A program made the position numbers and the translations under genes. Positions 54,691-64,000 of a stretch of DNA of 64,000 nucleotides are shown here, piece by piece. How positions within the stretch are numbered: the first letter of the stretch is position 1; every line of letters starts with the position of its first letter. Under the pieces are notes generated by a model. That model worked only from the letters and a program-made list of their open reading frames with translations, did no database searches and was not told the DNA's origin. This DNA comes from Selaginella moellendorffii (Eukaryota > Streptophyta > Lycopodiopsida > Selaginellales > Selaginellaceae), in assembly GCF_000143415.4 (NCBI RefSeq), contig NW_003314284.1, positions 124,001 through 188,000 of the forward strand, in the 5' to 3' direction.

Positions 54691-55470
54691 CTGGTCTTAC
54701 TCAAAGCGGTGGAAGCACATTCTTCCTGTAGAGGAGAATACATAACCTTGTTGATCTGCGCGTTGGCGGTGTTCCAGTAGGATGTTTTACTGGTAACGGT
54801 GGATCATAGCGCCTGCTGAGCATACCGGCGAGCGATCTATCTCCTCATCAATTCTGTCCAATCCTCTTGCACACATGAAAACGCGAGACCTGGAATAGTG
54901 GTCATCGACACCCGATGCCGCTACACCGTCGTCATGCATCGGCTGTGCGAAATTTGTGGCGCGCCACGAACCGGATCGAGACTAGCAGCTCCGAAAAATC
55001 CACAATACCCTTGGATGTGATGCCAGCGAACAAGACGCAGCGCGCAGCGAGCAAAAGAACTCTTATAGATGGTGTAGCTGCTGGCAAGGCCGAGCGCCCG
55101 GACCAAACCAATGGATTGATGCTCAGCTCCAGCGGCGCCATTGCCGATGATGACCGCGCGGCACACCACAGTCGACAATCCCCCCATCCAAACGGGTTTA
55201 CAATCCTTCAACCCTACCGCACGTGGAGAGCATCCGGGGTTCGAATCCTGACAGCTACTAGCAACAGTCGCGGTTCGACTCCCATTGACGCCGTGCTCCA
55301 GTGTGGATAAAATTCTTTAAGAGCGTTGTCTAGCGATGTGACGTGAGGCTCTTCTCCTTTCTCGGGTTTGGCACAATCGAGGCCGTACCCTCTGGCTCCA
55401 AGTGGATATTCTTTCTTTCCTTGTATATCGATACAATCCTTCTAATCTACGAGTGGCTCGTGTGCTAGGG
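54690..55470. repeat. Cassette head, copy 3
   Basis: Matches 29835-30660 and, at its right end, 41345-41690. It has B-box-like motifs near 55238 and 55270. Confidence 0.8.
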
Positions 55471-56950
55471 TTACTGGGAATCACAGGCTCGGCCACGATG
55501 ATCCGGCTGTGGCGGCGCGGGAAGAGCGGCAAGAGTGGCGCTGTGTCATAGACCTCAAGTGCTAGTGATGCAAGGGAAGAGAGTGGCGAGCATGATTTAC
55601 ATTGGTTGGACAGAAAGATGCCCACCTCACTCACTTTTTCCCCTTTCTAGCTTTAACAATGGAGATTGGCATTGCGGAGAGATGGCGGCGCTGGCGATCA
55701 TCGCTCGATGGGAGCGAGCAGCAGCAGCAGGATTTGGATTCCCAGGATAGATTCGCTTGCAAGCGCGTGTGCGTGTCAGATCCGATGATGAAGCGAGTGA
55801 AAATGATGTGACGCCCAATTTGTGCGTCACTGTGTATGGGGTCTCGGATTTGGATGCTTGCACCAAGGCGTGCGCTCGATCCGTTTGTTCTACGCAGCAT
55901 TGGAACGATGTTTGTATGCGGTGATGCCAGAGCGAGATGAGACCTCTCGGCTCTATGGGCGGTACAGCGCCGACAACAAAGAAGAGCTCTTCTCCAGGGT
56001 GAGCCAGCCACAGGAGGCACAGACTGACGGCGACGAGGATTTCATGCGCGATGATCTTGCGGAAGCGCCGCCGCCTCCAAAGATCATCGAGTGGGAACCG
56101 GGGACCGCTTCTCCCGACGTGGATTGGCCCTCCGTCGCTGTTCTCTCTGCCAGAAAATCGATCATGTCGCTTGGAGCGGGAGGCTTTAAGCGGTGCATTA
56201 CGTCCAAGCTATACGAGCTTGTACCAAGGCAGCGCAGAAACTCCTGGCAGTACCTCTCTTGCAGATCTTGCTCCTGGATTGCAGGAAATTTCGGAGCACT
56301 GAGGCTTGTTTTTCTATCACTTTCAGTTTCGCTTTTCTTTTACAGGTTACAACTCTTGATAACTGGTCTTGCCTTATGATGGATACCACAATTGATGCAC
56401 CCGCCTGCACTAACGGTAAAACACTACTCGGCGATGATTGTGGCTATCCAGAGGGGGTGACATTATCTTCTTTGCCTTCTAGGTCTTGGTCGGGAGTCAC
56501 ATATTCATGAATTTGTTCGTGGCTGTCATACTGGATGCCGTAACCTTCGGCCTTGTGAACGAGAACTCTATGGTCATGCCGGAGCACCTGTTAGCATATC
56601 GAAACTTGTGGAGCCAAGAACCATTCGATCCCAAGTACGCCACTTACGTTCAAGTCCTTGTAGAGCTAACTTTACAATCGTCCAATGCTACGGGATACAT
56701 TGGCTCCTGAGCTTATGAGCTCAAAATTTACCCGGGCTCCAAGCATTTTGCTTCCCAGTCGATGTGTACTTTGTGTTTGACGATTTGTAAACGCCCTCGA
56801 TGACCCGCTGGGCCGGCGCTACAAGTCCGCAACCCAATGGTTTGGCGTGTGTTTGCGGAATCCTCCCAATCTCTCTTTGTCTCTCACTCGTTTTTTTCTT
56901 TGTTCTGCTCAGGTACATGAGAATAGAGTAGCGGTTTTGTATATATTGAT
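55470..56950 (+). pseudogene. Truncated cassette 3: Cys-rich gene, unassigned exon and channel domain IV end
   Basis: 55660-55925 is the small Cys-rich gene with frame breaks and a roughly 100-bp insertion near 55550-55650. 55925-56290 is the unassigned exon in its best state (RDETSRLYGRYSADNKEEL, SQPQEAQTDGDEDFMRDD, PPPPKIIEWEPGT). At about 56300 the sequence jumps directly into channel domain IV: pore VTTLDNWSCLMMDTT, S6 MNLFVAVILDAVTFGLVNEN, then the EF-hand-like exon interrupted by a 70-bp foreign piece at about 56705-56780. At 56935 it jumps past the IQ exon into the NLR tail. Confidence 0.8.
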
Positions 56951-58100
56951 TTAGAGTAAAAATATGTCAAACTACGTAGAGGTGAGACGTTCGAATACCA
57001 AACGCTTTGGAAATTAAAACTTATCACGATTTATCTTGAGATTGGGGCGGTCCTCAAGCCAAGTTGGAAATTTCATGCTTTTCAGGCAGTATAGCGATTC
57101 CAGCCTGGGAAATGCGCCCTGGCTCTTATTGTGGGACCACAGTGCATCGTTATGTATCACGCTTGGCCCAAAAATGTTAAGACGTTTCAAACTTGGCAGC
57201 GATGCAATGGACGATGGAACGATAGTCTCAGCACAGCTCAACCCCTTGCTTAAAACGTTTTATCTTGAGATTGGGGCAGTCCTCAAGCCAAGGTGGAATT
57301 TTCATGCCTTTCGGGCAGTATAGCGATTCCAGCCTTTTTGTATATATTGATTTAGAGGTGAGACGTTCGAATACCAAAACGCTTGCTAACGACGTTGTAT
57401 GTCGAGATTGGGGCGGTCCTCAAGCCAGGTGGAAATTTCATGCCTTCCGGGCAGATTAGCGATTTCAGCCTGGGAAATGCGCCTGGCTCTGATTCTGGGA
57501 CCACAGTGCATCGTTCTGTATCACGCTTGGCCCCGAAATGTCAAGAAATTTCAAACCTGGCAGCGATGCAATGGACGATGGAATGATAGTCTCATCACAT
57601 CTCAAATGCACGATTTCTATATCAGTCATTTGATCTGATGGCTCAAAGAAATCATTTTGCATCTTCCTGCTGGATACTGAAAGAGATTCAACCTTGAGTG
57701 ATGAACTCTCGGTTGGCAACAAAAGTCTCTTCATGAGACCACTTACGCTCAGATGCTTGAGGCGATTGGGGAGCCGTGTCACAAAGAGAGGCAAGTGCTC
57801 CCATTCAATATCAGGAGCTAGCAAAAAGGACAACCGCTTTAGATTTGGAAGACTGGCAGCCAAATCATCCTTGAATTCTGACTGTGCAATGTGTAGGTTA
57901 GTAAGACACAGATCTCCAAGACGTGGGAATGTCCAGGTTGAACAAGTGGATACGATTGCAGTTAATAAAAAGTGTTTCTAGGCGGTGGGGCAACCAAGAT
58001 AGGTTTATGATATCACGGATGTCTAAATATCGTAGTTGCAACCAAGCAGTTGAAGGTTTTTCAGCTTGGATATATATCTCTGCATGGTGTTTTGGCAATC
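56950..58100 (-). pseudogene. NLR 3'-end fragments, three partial tails and one longer LRR piece
   Basis: The NLR C-terminal coding block (LEDRPNLKI, read on the minus strand) occurs at about 57035-57130, 57262-57330 and 57400-57500. The last runs on into an LRR region to about 58060 (LPLFVTRLPNRLKHLSVSGL; SDQMTDIEIVHLRCDETII). Beyond that, positions 58045-58100 join an unrelated LRR segment. No NB-ARC part is present. Confidence 0.85.
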
Positions 58101-58996
58101 AGTATTCGGTCGGAGCATGGTATGTACGTACAGCACGGCTGAACTAGCATCGTACTCCGCTTTTGGAGAACTCACTCAATGATCTCGAGATGAACTGGAG
58201 GAGTTCGGGATCACACCTTGATGCTGTACTTAAGGGTTTGTGAGAGTAGCTCAGGTACTTCTTGCACTTGTTTTCCTTTCAATCAGCAGCAATTCCCCCC
58301 TAAGGGCATCTTTATGACATCCTCCGTGGTACGAACACGTTTGATTTATGCTCGTCGGAAGTGGTGCTCCAGTTTGGGTTTACCAAAGTGGCAGCGTGGC
58401 AGGATTTTCGGAGGGGTGTTGCAAGTTTAGCGCATGTGTCTTTGTACATGGAGATATTCGCTGTGGTGGTGCATGAAGTTGTTGAAGACTTGGCCACAGT
58501 TTTTTTGAGAAGTTTACAACAGTATCCTAGTATCCTGTCGAAGAACGGTAACGGTCTGAAGTAACTTAGCTAAAATCCATAGAATATTGCGTCGCTGTTT
58601 CTACGAGTGCAGTGTATCATTTAATTTTTATCGAATTATACACACTTCACTTGAACAGCAAACTAAACTGATTTGGATGACATTTCTCCAGCCTGAAGAA
58701 CTCATCCTCGCAGCAAAACTCATCAGTGCTGAACACCAAGCCAGGGCTGTTGCAAGCAACTGGAGTCCTCAGATCAAAGATCAAGAGATTCAAGCACCTT
58801 TCAGACTATCTTCATTTCAAAAAGTAACGGTCGTGAGCTGATCAAAAGCAGCGATTGGTGAGCAAGCCATATCCACTGGAAAAACACTTATACTTCGGAG
58901 GGATACCATTAGCGACTAGAGCTTCGGTGGTTAAAACAAGCCCTGTAATTCTGAATTGATGTAAGCATACACAAATTATATGCAAAATACATACTG
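58100..58996. other. No recognisable gene
   Basis: Short ORFs without domain signature on both strands (longest about 84 aa at 58587-58841). AT content rises to the right. Confidence 0.45.
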
Positions 58997-59295
58997 GATA
59001 ACTGTACTTTTTTTATCATATCAATTTGGGATCTTGGAACATTTTTTGAAGCCTAGTTGACTTTGTTATTTAAAATCTGAGCTGGTTATTCACTCCAAGA
59101 TTTAAAGAAAATGAAGTGTAGTAGGCTTGAATTTGATAATAGGAGTTGGGTATACTGCTTTAGTAGGCTTGACTTTTACTGATTGATGGATGATAACAAA
59201 ATGTATTAAAATGAATTAATAGATCAGTTGCGAGAAGATTCTGCCGGCTGCATGCCTGCTGCCTGCCTGCCCCCCTCTCTGTTAAATAGGGGCAA
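58997..59295. repeat. Left arm of a long inverted repeat (partner 63523-64000)
   Basis: Reverse complement of the promoter and upstream region of the gene at 62447-63493. Matching blocks include 'actttttttatcatatcaat', 'gactttgttatttaaaatct', 'gatggatgataacaaaatgt' and 'gttaaataggggcaa'. It ends where the NLR fragment begins. Confidence 0.88.
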
Positions 59296-59665
59296 GTAAG
59301 TGGTTGCATAAAGAGACTGTTGTTGCCAACCGAGAAGTCATCACTCAAAGCTCAAAAACTTTCACTGTCATGCAGGAAGATGCAAAATGATTTCTTTGAG
59401 CCATCAGATCAAATGACTGATATAGAAGACGTGTGGTTGAGCTGTGATGAGAGTATCGTTCCATCGTCCATTGCATCGCTGCCAGGTTTGAAACGTCTTG
59501 GAATTTTTAGGCCAAGCATGATACTTAACGATGCACTGTGGTCCACAATCACAGCCAGGGCGCATTTCCCAGGCTGGAAGAGCTAAACTGCCCGGAAGGA
59601 ATGAAAATTCCACCTTGGCTTGAGGACTGCCCCAATCTCAAGAGACATAAGTCTTAATTTCCGAA
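59296..59665 (+). pseudogene. Inverted NLR C-terminal fragment
   Basis: Plus-strand frame from about 59310: LPTEKSSLKAQKLSLSCRKM, SDQMTDIEDVWLSCDESI, PSSIASLPGLKRLGIF, then a frameshift before the tail (PPWLED-like). Orientation is opposite to the other NLR copies. Confidence 0.85.
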
Positions 59666-59742
59666 GCATTTTGTTATACGAACGTCTGTAGTTTGACATA
59701 TTTCTCCTCTAAATCAATATATACAAAACTGCGACTGCACCA

Positions 59743-60482
59743 CTATTCTCCCACCAGGAGAGCTTCGCCTCTCACGTCCCTGGCAATCTCTACCACCTCG
59801 GGTTTGCTCCTTGTCGATTCCAATTCTTGCTGAGCTGCTACCTCGGTTTTGCTCACAGCAGCACCACCTTTGCCGGCTCTTATCCTCGCCAGGAAACCTC
59901 TCACGAGAGCCTGCATTTTCGTCGCAGCGCCCTGGATGTACACGGCCTGGATCCGCTTCTCACGCTCGATGCGCAGAGTGAGAGGCAACCCCTGCGTTAA
60001 TCCGAGCCAAACGTAAGTATCACAAGCTTGGAATAGCAGCTACTTACAGTTGGTCCGATCTTATACAGCGTCAGCGTTTCCAGCAGCTCCTTGAAAGGGA
60101 TTCCTTTGTTTGGAACTCGAAAACTCATCACCTCGTATTCTATTCTCATGTACCTGAGCAGAACAAAGAAAAAAACGAGTGAGAGACAAAGAGAGATTGG
60201 GAGGATTCCGTAAACACACGCCAGACCATTGGGTCGCGGACTTGTAGCGCCGGCCCAGCGGGTCACCGAGAGCGTTTACAAATCGTCGCAGCTTGTGCAT
60301 GCCAATGTATCCCGTAGCACTGGACGATTGTAAAGTTAGTTCCACAAGGACTTGAACGTAAGTAAGTGGCTTACTTGGGATCGAATGGTTCTTGGCTCCA
60401 CAAGTTTCGATATGCTAACAGGTCCTCCGGCATAACCACCGAGGTTCTACGGGCTTTCCTCAGCAAAGCCTGGATAATAGAA
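59743..60482 (-). pseudogene. Inverted channel C-terminal fragment
   Basis: On the minus strand: LLAYRNLWSQEPFDPK (about 60375-60440), ATGYIGMHKLRRFVNALGDP (about 60260-60325), RYMRIEYEVMSFRVPNKG, then the IQ exon (IQGAATKMQALVRGFLAR; 59990-59743) ending GEALLVGE. This is the best-preserved copy of the EF-hand/IQ region. At 60441-60482 it abuts a stretch equal to the domain I-II linker ('aggctttgctgaggaaagcc', found at 33596 in copy 1), so about 3.6 kb of channel gene was deleted between them. Confidence 0.88.
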
Positions 60483-60544
60483 GCTTTTCCTTTCGCCCTG
60501 GTACAAAAGCTTTTGCAGAAGAGGAGGCATTACGGAAGCAATGA

Positions 60545-61315
60545 AATCGCCTTCAAGCTTCAAGCTTCTTCAGCTTTTGATCTTCGGAAGTGGTAAGCAT
60601 CTCCCTGCTTCTGTTTTCTGTGTTCACTCAATCGTCGTTACCAGGAACCGAAGCAACAAGGATTCGTCTCTAGAACGCATGTGCATTCCCCGTTTGGCCT
60701 GCGTGGTTACCAAACTCCGGTCATCCGCAGCTGGGAAAGGGAGGATCAAAGCTAGACTCATGGCAACTCTTTGACGTTTATGCTTCGACGGGATGGTCAG
60801 GCAAGTTCTGGGGGCGCCCCAATTGTCAGTTTGACACAGTTCTAGGCACAGGCTGCTGCGAAACAGGAGATTGTTCAAACGCAATCGGATGCAATAGCAC
60901 TTATTCGCCCCCGGCCACCACAGTCGAGTTCAAGCTCCATCGCGATTTCATCGACGAGTACAGCGTCTCTCTGGTCGAAGATACAACTTGGCGGTGAAAG
61001 TTTCAAGCAGCAATCCGTTTTGCCTCAGTGGTGGCTGCAGCTGCGACTTGAATTCGCGGTGTCCTTCGGAGCTGCTGGTTTGGAATTCGAGGGGAACTCC
61101 AGTTGCTTGCAACAGTCCTTGCTTAGCGTTTGGCGCTGATGAGTTTTGCTGCGAGGATGAGTTCTTGGGAGGATAAATGCCATCCAAATCAGTTCAGTTT
61201 GCTGTTCAAGGAGTGTTGTCCTCAGGCAAAGACTTACCCGTTTGATGATACTAATGTTCCGCTGTTTTGCACTGCAGGGTCTGATTATCTCATCACCTTC
61301 TGTCCCTCTTGGTAG
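60545..61315 (+). pseudogene. Thaumatin-like protein (PR-5 type), frameshifted
   Basis: Pieces in changing frames follow the thaumatin fold order: FPVWPAWLPNSG (N-terminal VWP motif), GWSGKFWGRPNCQFD, TGCCETGDCSNAIGCNST, PPATTVEFKLH, DFIDEYSVSLV, VKVSSSNPFCLSGGCSCDL, CPSELLVWNSRGTPVACNSP, FGADEFCCEDEF, FKECCPQAKTYPFDD, and the end CTAGSDYLITFCPSW. Thaumatin-like proteins are secreted defence proteins, often beta-glucan binding. Frame breaks after the N-terminal motif, after DFIDEYSVSLV and after DEFLGG make it nonfunctional as read. Signal peptide unclear. Confidence 0.8.
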
Positions 61316-61601
61316 AAGGTTAATGTAAAGCTGCTTTAAGGCTTAAATGTGTTTATTTAAATTAAGCAAAATCTGAAAAAGCTAAACAAATTAAAAGTGG
61401 ATTAATTAAGTGTTTAGGGTTTAAGATTTATAAGTCAATGATTTTAGTTTTATTGTCCGGCATTTTCAAAAACAAAAATTAATCTATCCTCATTTTGGTT
61501 CATTAACTCTAGTTTTAGTTGCTAGAAATTCGATGAATATTCAAATTTAATAAGCTTTATCATTTTGAATGATAGAACATAACATCACACAAAGTTTTAT
61601 T
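61316..61601. other. AT-rich spacer
   Basis: No coding signal; probable 3' flank of the thaumatin-like remnant. Confidence 0.5.
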
Positions 61602-62345
61602 TGTTGGAAATCTAGATGAAGGGTCACAATTCGATCATCATTGCATTATAATAAGTATATACAGCAATTAACAAAATGTCACAACTCTTAATTACCATGA
61701 TTGTTGATGTGTCCATTCCACATGATACACTCATGTCATAAGAGGACTTAAATCCTCATCTGACATGAGCCTGGGAAAATCTTTATGACATGCATCTTTC
61801 AAGAAACTGTATCTATGCTCTGCAGATTGTGGGCAATTCATCTCTCATTGCTGCTCTCTCCCTCTTTCTATTAGGGCACCTGATGGGTTCCTACCCAATT
61901 GGATGTCACTGTTCCTTTGGCTGACATTTCCCCATGTGACCAGTCTGAGCACTCCGTGGCCCTGGCATTTCTCTCATGCCACCAATTGCAATCTCAGCAC
62001 CATCTCGTTCTCGGCTTCTAGCACATGGGATGCAAACAATCTACCAGAAAAGGGAATCCTCCATTGCCTAGATCCTCTGTTAACTCAAATCACCAGGCCA
62101 GAATCTGAGTTGTTCCTCGTGCTGAAAGCATAATCTGAATGCTTTCATCTTTCCACCACATCTGGTGGTTCATCTGGATCGCTACCATCTTATTTCTCTA
62201 TAGGGCTCTCTGAAAATCAGCAAAACTCAGTCTCTGATACCATGTAGGAATTCTGGAAGAAGTCTCTGATGCATTATAATAAGTATATTCAGCAATGAAC
62301 GAAAGGTCACAACTCTTAACTAGCTGATGTGTCCACTCCACAACA
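61602..62345 (-). mobile_element. TRIM-like miniature LTR element
   Basis: On the minus strand a 103-bp LTR (62345-62243, TGTTG...CTACA) is followed at once by TGGTATCAGAG (62242-62232), the canonical initiator-Met primer-binding site. About 500 bp of noncoding internal sequence follows, then a second, related LTR (61729-61602, about 128 bp, TGTAT...CAACA). The LTRs share blocks such as 'gcattataataagtatat' and 'gtcacaactctta'. There is no gag or pol, so it needed help in trans. No matching target duplication is seen. The LTRs are well diverged, so it is old. Confidence 0.65.
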
Positions 62346-62446
62346 CTAGGAGGACCTAAATACTCAACATTATACTGAAATTCAGGTCTGACTGTCTTCG
62401 TAGGACTGGCCCCCATTATTTTTATTATTTCCATGCTTAAGTTTCC

Positions 62447-63493
62447 TTAGCATGGACATGTGATTCTAGTTGGTGTAGCAGTGAAGTTAGTTTCACAGGC
62501 CCTTGGAACGAGTACAGTTGTTCCACCAATCATGATGGGGTATGGATTAGGCCGATTGCACTGAGTTCTGTATACTGAAGCATAGTTCCTCTGGAAGATG
62601 ATTTGGTTTGGGCTTAAGGTTGCACCAACCTGGAAAGTACGAGAGATGTTGTTTGAACCCATAACATTCACCTGATTCACTTGATATGAGCAACTTGTAT
62701 CATATATCTGAACCCCGACTGCACAAAAATCCACGCATCGCCCAATGACAGTGATTCCTTGCTCAAAGTCACTGCGAGATGCTACAAAAGCTGCAGACTC
62801 CCCAGATCCCCGCCCAACATTTCTATCGTAATCGTTGTAGATTGACACCTCAATCTTCTGACTTGTGACACATAGGAACAATGTCTGGGCATCCAGCTTG
62901 ATGGAATATGAGCACTAAGTTGAAATATAAGCCAAAAAAAGTTGAAAAATGTTAGTTTGGATTTGTGAAGGATATGATAAAGAATTATTTACCGTCCCCG
63001 AAGCTGAGCAACCAGGACACATCAGGAAATTTGATCTTGAATTGTACATGCATGTTGTTGGAAAGAGGAAAAACTGCCGATTGAAGCCAATGGCAAAATC
63101 ACTAGCGACGTTGAAACCGGGACACTCAGTGAGCACTTCACTTGAAAAACGGAAGAAGTACTCATTTTCCAACATTCCTTCACGAGAAACCATCACCAAG
63201 CCTGGAACCATTCTTTGAGGGGAGACGTTTATAGTGATAATGCAGTAGTCACAAGGTGCCATGACTGTTGCAGAATTCCCTCCACAAGAATCGCCTTTCA
63301 AGCCAGTGACTTGGGCAGAGTCGCCATTGAGATTTGAGAGCTTGACTGAAGCACTCTGTTCATTGCAGCTGATACGAAGACCGGTTGAGAAATCATAAAA
63401 TTCAATGGTGTAATTGCAAAGTTCTACAGCTGCAGATGGAAATAGTATGAGAGAAGAGCAAATCATGAACATAAGAAGAGTAATATCTTCCAT
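62447..63493 (-). CDS. Secreted cysteine-containing protein, two exons, family unknown
   Basis: Exon 1 63493-62993, intron 62992-62915 (78 nt, GTAAAT...CTTAG), exon 2 62914-62447; 322 residues (330 if the in-frame Met at 63517 is used). Residues 1-24 (MEDITLLMFMICSSLILFPS) are a clear signal peptide. Two halves each look beta-rich: the first with STGLRISCNEQ, LKGDSCGG, APCDYCIITINV and CPGCSASGT; the second with CSYSIKLDAQTLFLCVTSQ, VIGRCVDFCAVGVQIYDTSC and a C-terminal TCPC. Many Cys suggest disulfides in the apoplast. No family is recognised. The gene is intact and its promoter lies in the right arm of the inverted repeat. Confidence 0.7.
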
Positions 63494-63522
63494 TTTTGAA
63501 TTATTGTAATTTATCAAAATAG

Positions 63523-64000
63523 TTTGCCCCTATTTAACAAAGAGGGAGCAGGCATGCAGCTGGCAGAATATTCTCGTAACTGATCAAATTCATTTTAATA
63601 CATTTTGTTATCATCCATCAATCAGTAAAAGTCAAGCCTACTAAAGCACTATACCCAACTCTTATTATCAAATTCAAGCCTACTACACTTCATTTTCTTT
63701 GAATCTTGGAGTGAATAACCAGCTCAGATTTTAAATAACAAAGTCAACTAGGTTTAGCTCCACAAACTTCCCATGAGACATGCATCACAATCCTTGCCTG
63801 TGGCAGTGCCACGAATGAAAAGTTTTTTGCCTTCCTCACTTGCAAAAGAAAATAAAGTTGGTTTAGCATTTAACACATTAGTGTTCTTTGCCTAACTTTG
63901 CTATTTGAATTTCTTCCCATGGATTTTATAGCCCACATTTGGCCACCACAAAAAATGTTCTAAGATCCTAAATTGATATGATAAAAAAAGTACAATTATC
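63523..64000. repeat. Right arm of the long inverted repeat
   Basis: Mirror of 58997-59295, but with about 180 extra bases at roughly 63754-63938 that the left arm lacks. It reaches the window edge, so the full length is unknown. Confidence 0.88.

Overview
The window looks like nuclear DNA of a land plant, most likely a lycophyte such as Selaginella. The clues are intron-poor PPR genes (both P-class and PLS/E-class), very short introns (about 50-95 nt) in the genes whose splice sites I could place, an RLCK-VIII kinase, a plant mL41, a plant-type GP210, and CC-type NLR genes. The species is an inference; no marker gene proves it.

Layout. 1-8 kb: the 3' part of a PPR gene, an RRM-like remnant, then tandemly duplicated, decayed exons of the nuclear-pore protein GP210 on the minus strand and two unrecognised coding-like stretches. 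8.4-13.7 kb: an old inverted LTR followed by a decayed Ty3/gypsy element with 175-bp LTRs. 14.8-16.2 kb: an apparently intact two-exon gene whose helical N-terminus resembles the pore-forming domain of insecticidal endotoxin-like proteins. 16.5-20.2 kb: gene ghosts (an unknown gene and a COG4 remnant) with an AT-rich spacer. 20.2-30 kb is the ordinary genic core: a 704-aa P-class PPR protein, mitochondrial ribosomal protein mL41, an RLCK-VIII kinase, a 726-aa PLS-class PPR protein and an ARP1-like RRM protein. Exon structures are resolved for the intron-containing genes.

30-60 kb is the remarkable part. A cassette of about 10 kb is present twice (about 30.5-41.3 and 41.3-51.6 kb). In order it holds a head repeat with tRNA-like B-box motifs, a small cysteine-rich protein gene, a four-domain voltage-gated Ca2+ channel gene (plus strand) and a CC-NB-LRR resistance-type gene (minus strand). 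The channel and NLR converge tail to tail, 50 bp and 17 bp apart in the two copies. A third, truncated cassette lies at 54.7-58.1 kb and an inverted fragment at 59.3-60.5 kb. The channel shows four pore loops with an E/E/D/D filter as in animal T-type channels, an arginine-rich S4 segment, a C-terminal EF-hand-like segment and an IQ motif. Seed plants lack four-domain channels. Both long copies here carry deletions and frameshifts at different places, so they look like pseudogenes of a functional gene elsewhere. Of the NLRs, the second copy is open (about 1076 aa, three exons) and the first is broken between its P-loop and kinase-2 motifs.

Between and after the cassettes lie a small cysteine-rich gene, a decayed MAP65 gene, a frameshifted thaumatin-like gene, a TRIM-like miniature LTR element, and a two-exon secreted protein gene. 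The promoter of that last gene exists as a second, inverted copy 4.3 kb away. Overall the right half is a fast-rearranging resistance-gene cluster that has copied and scrambled its neighbours.
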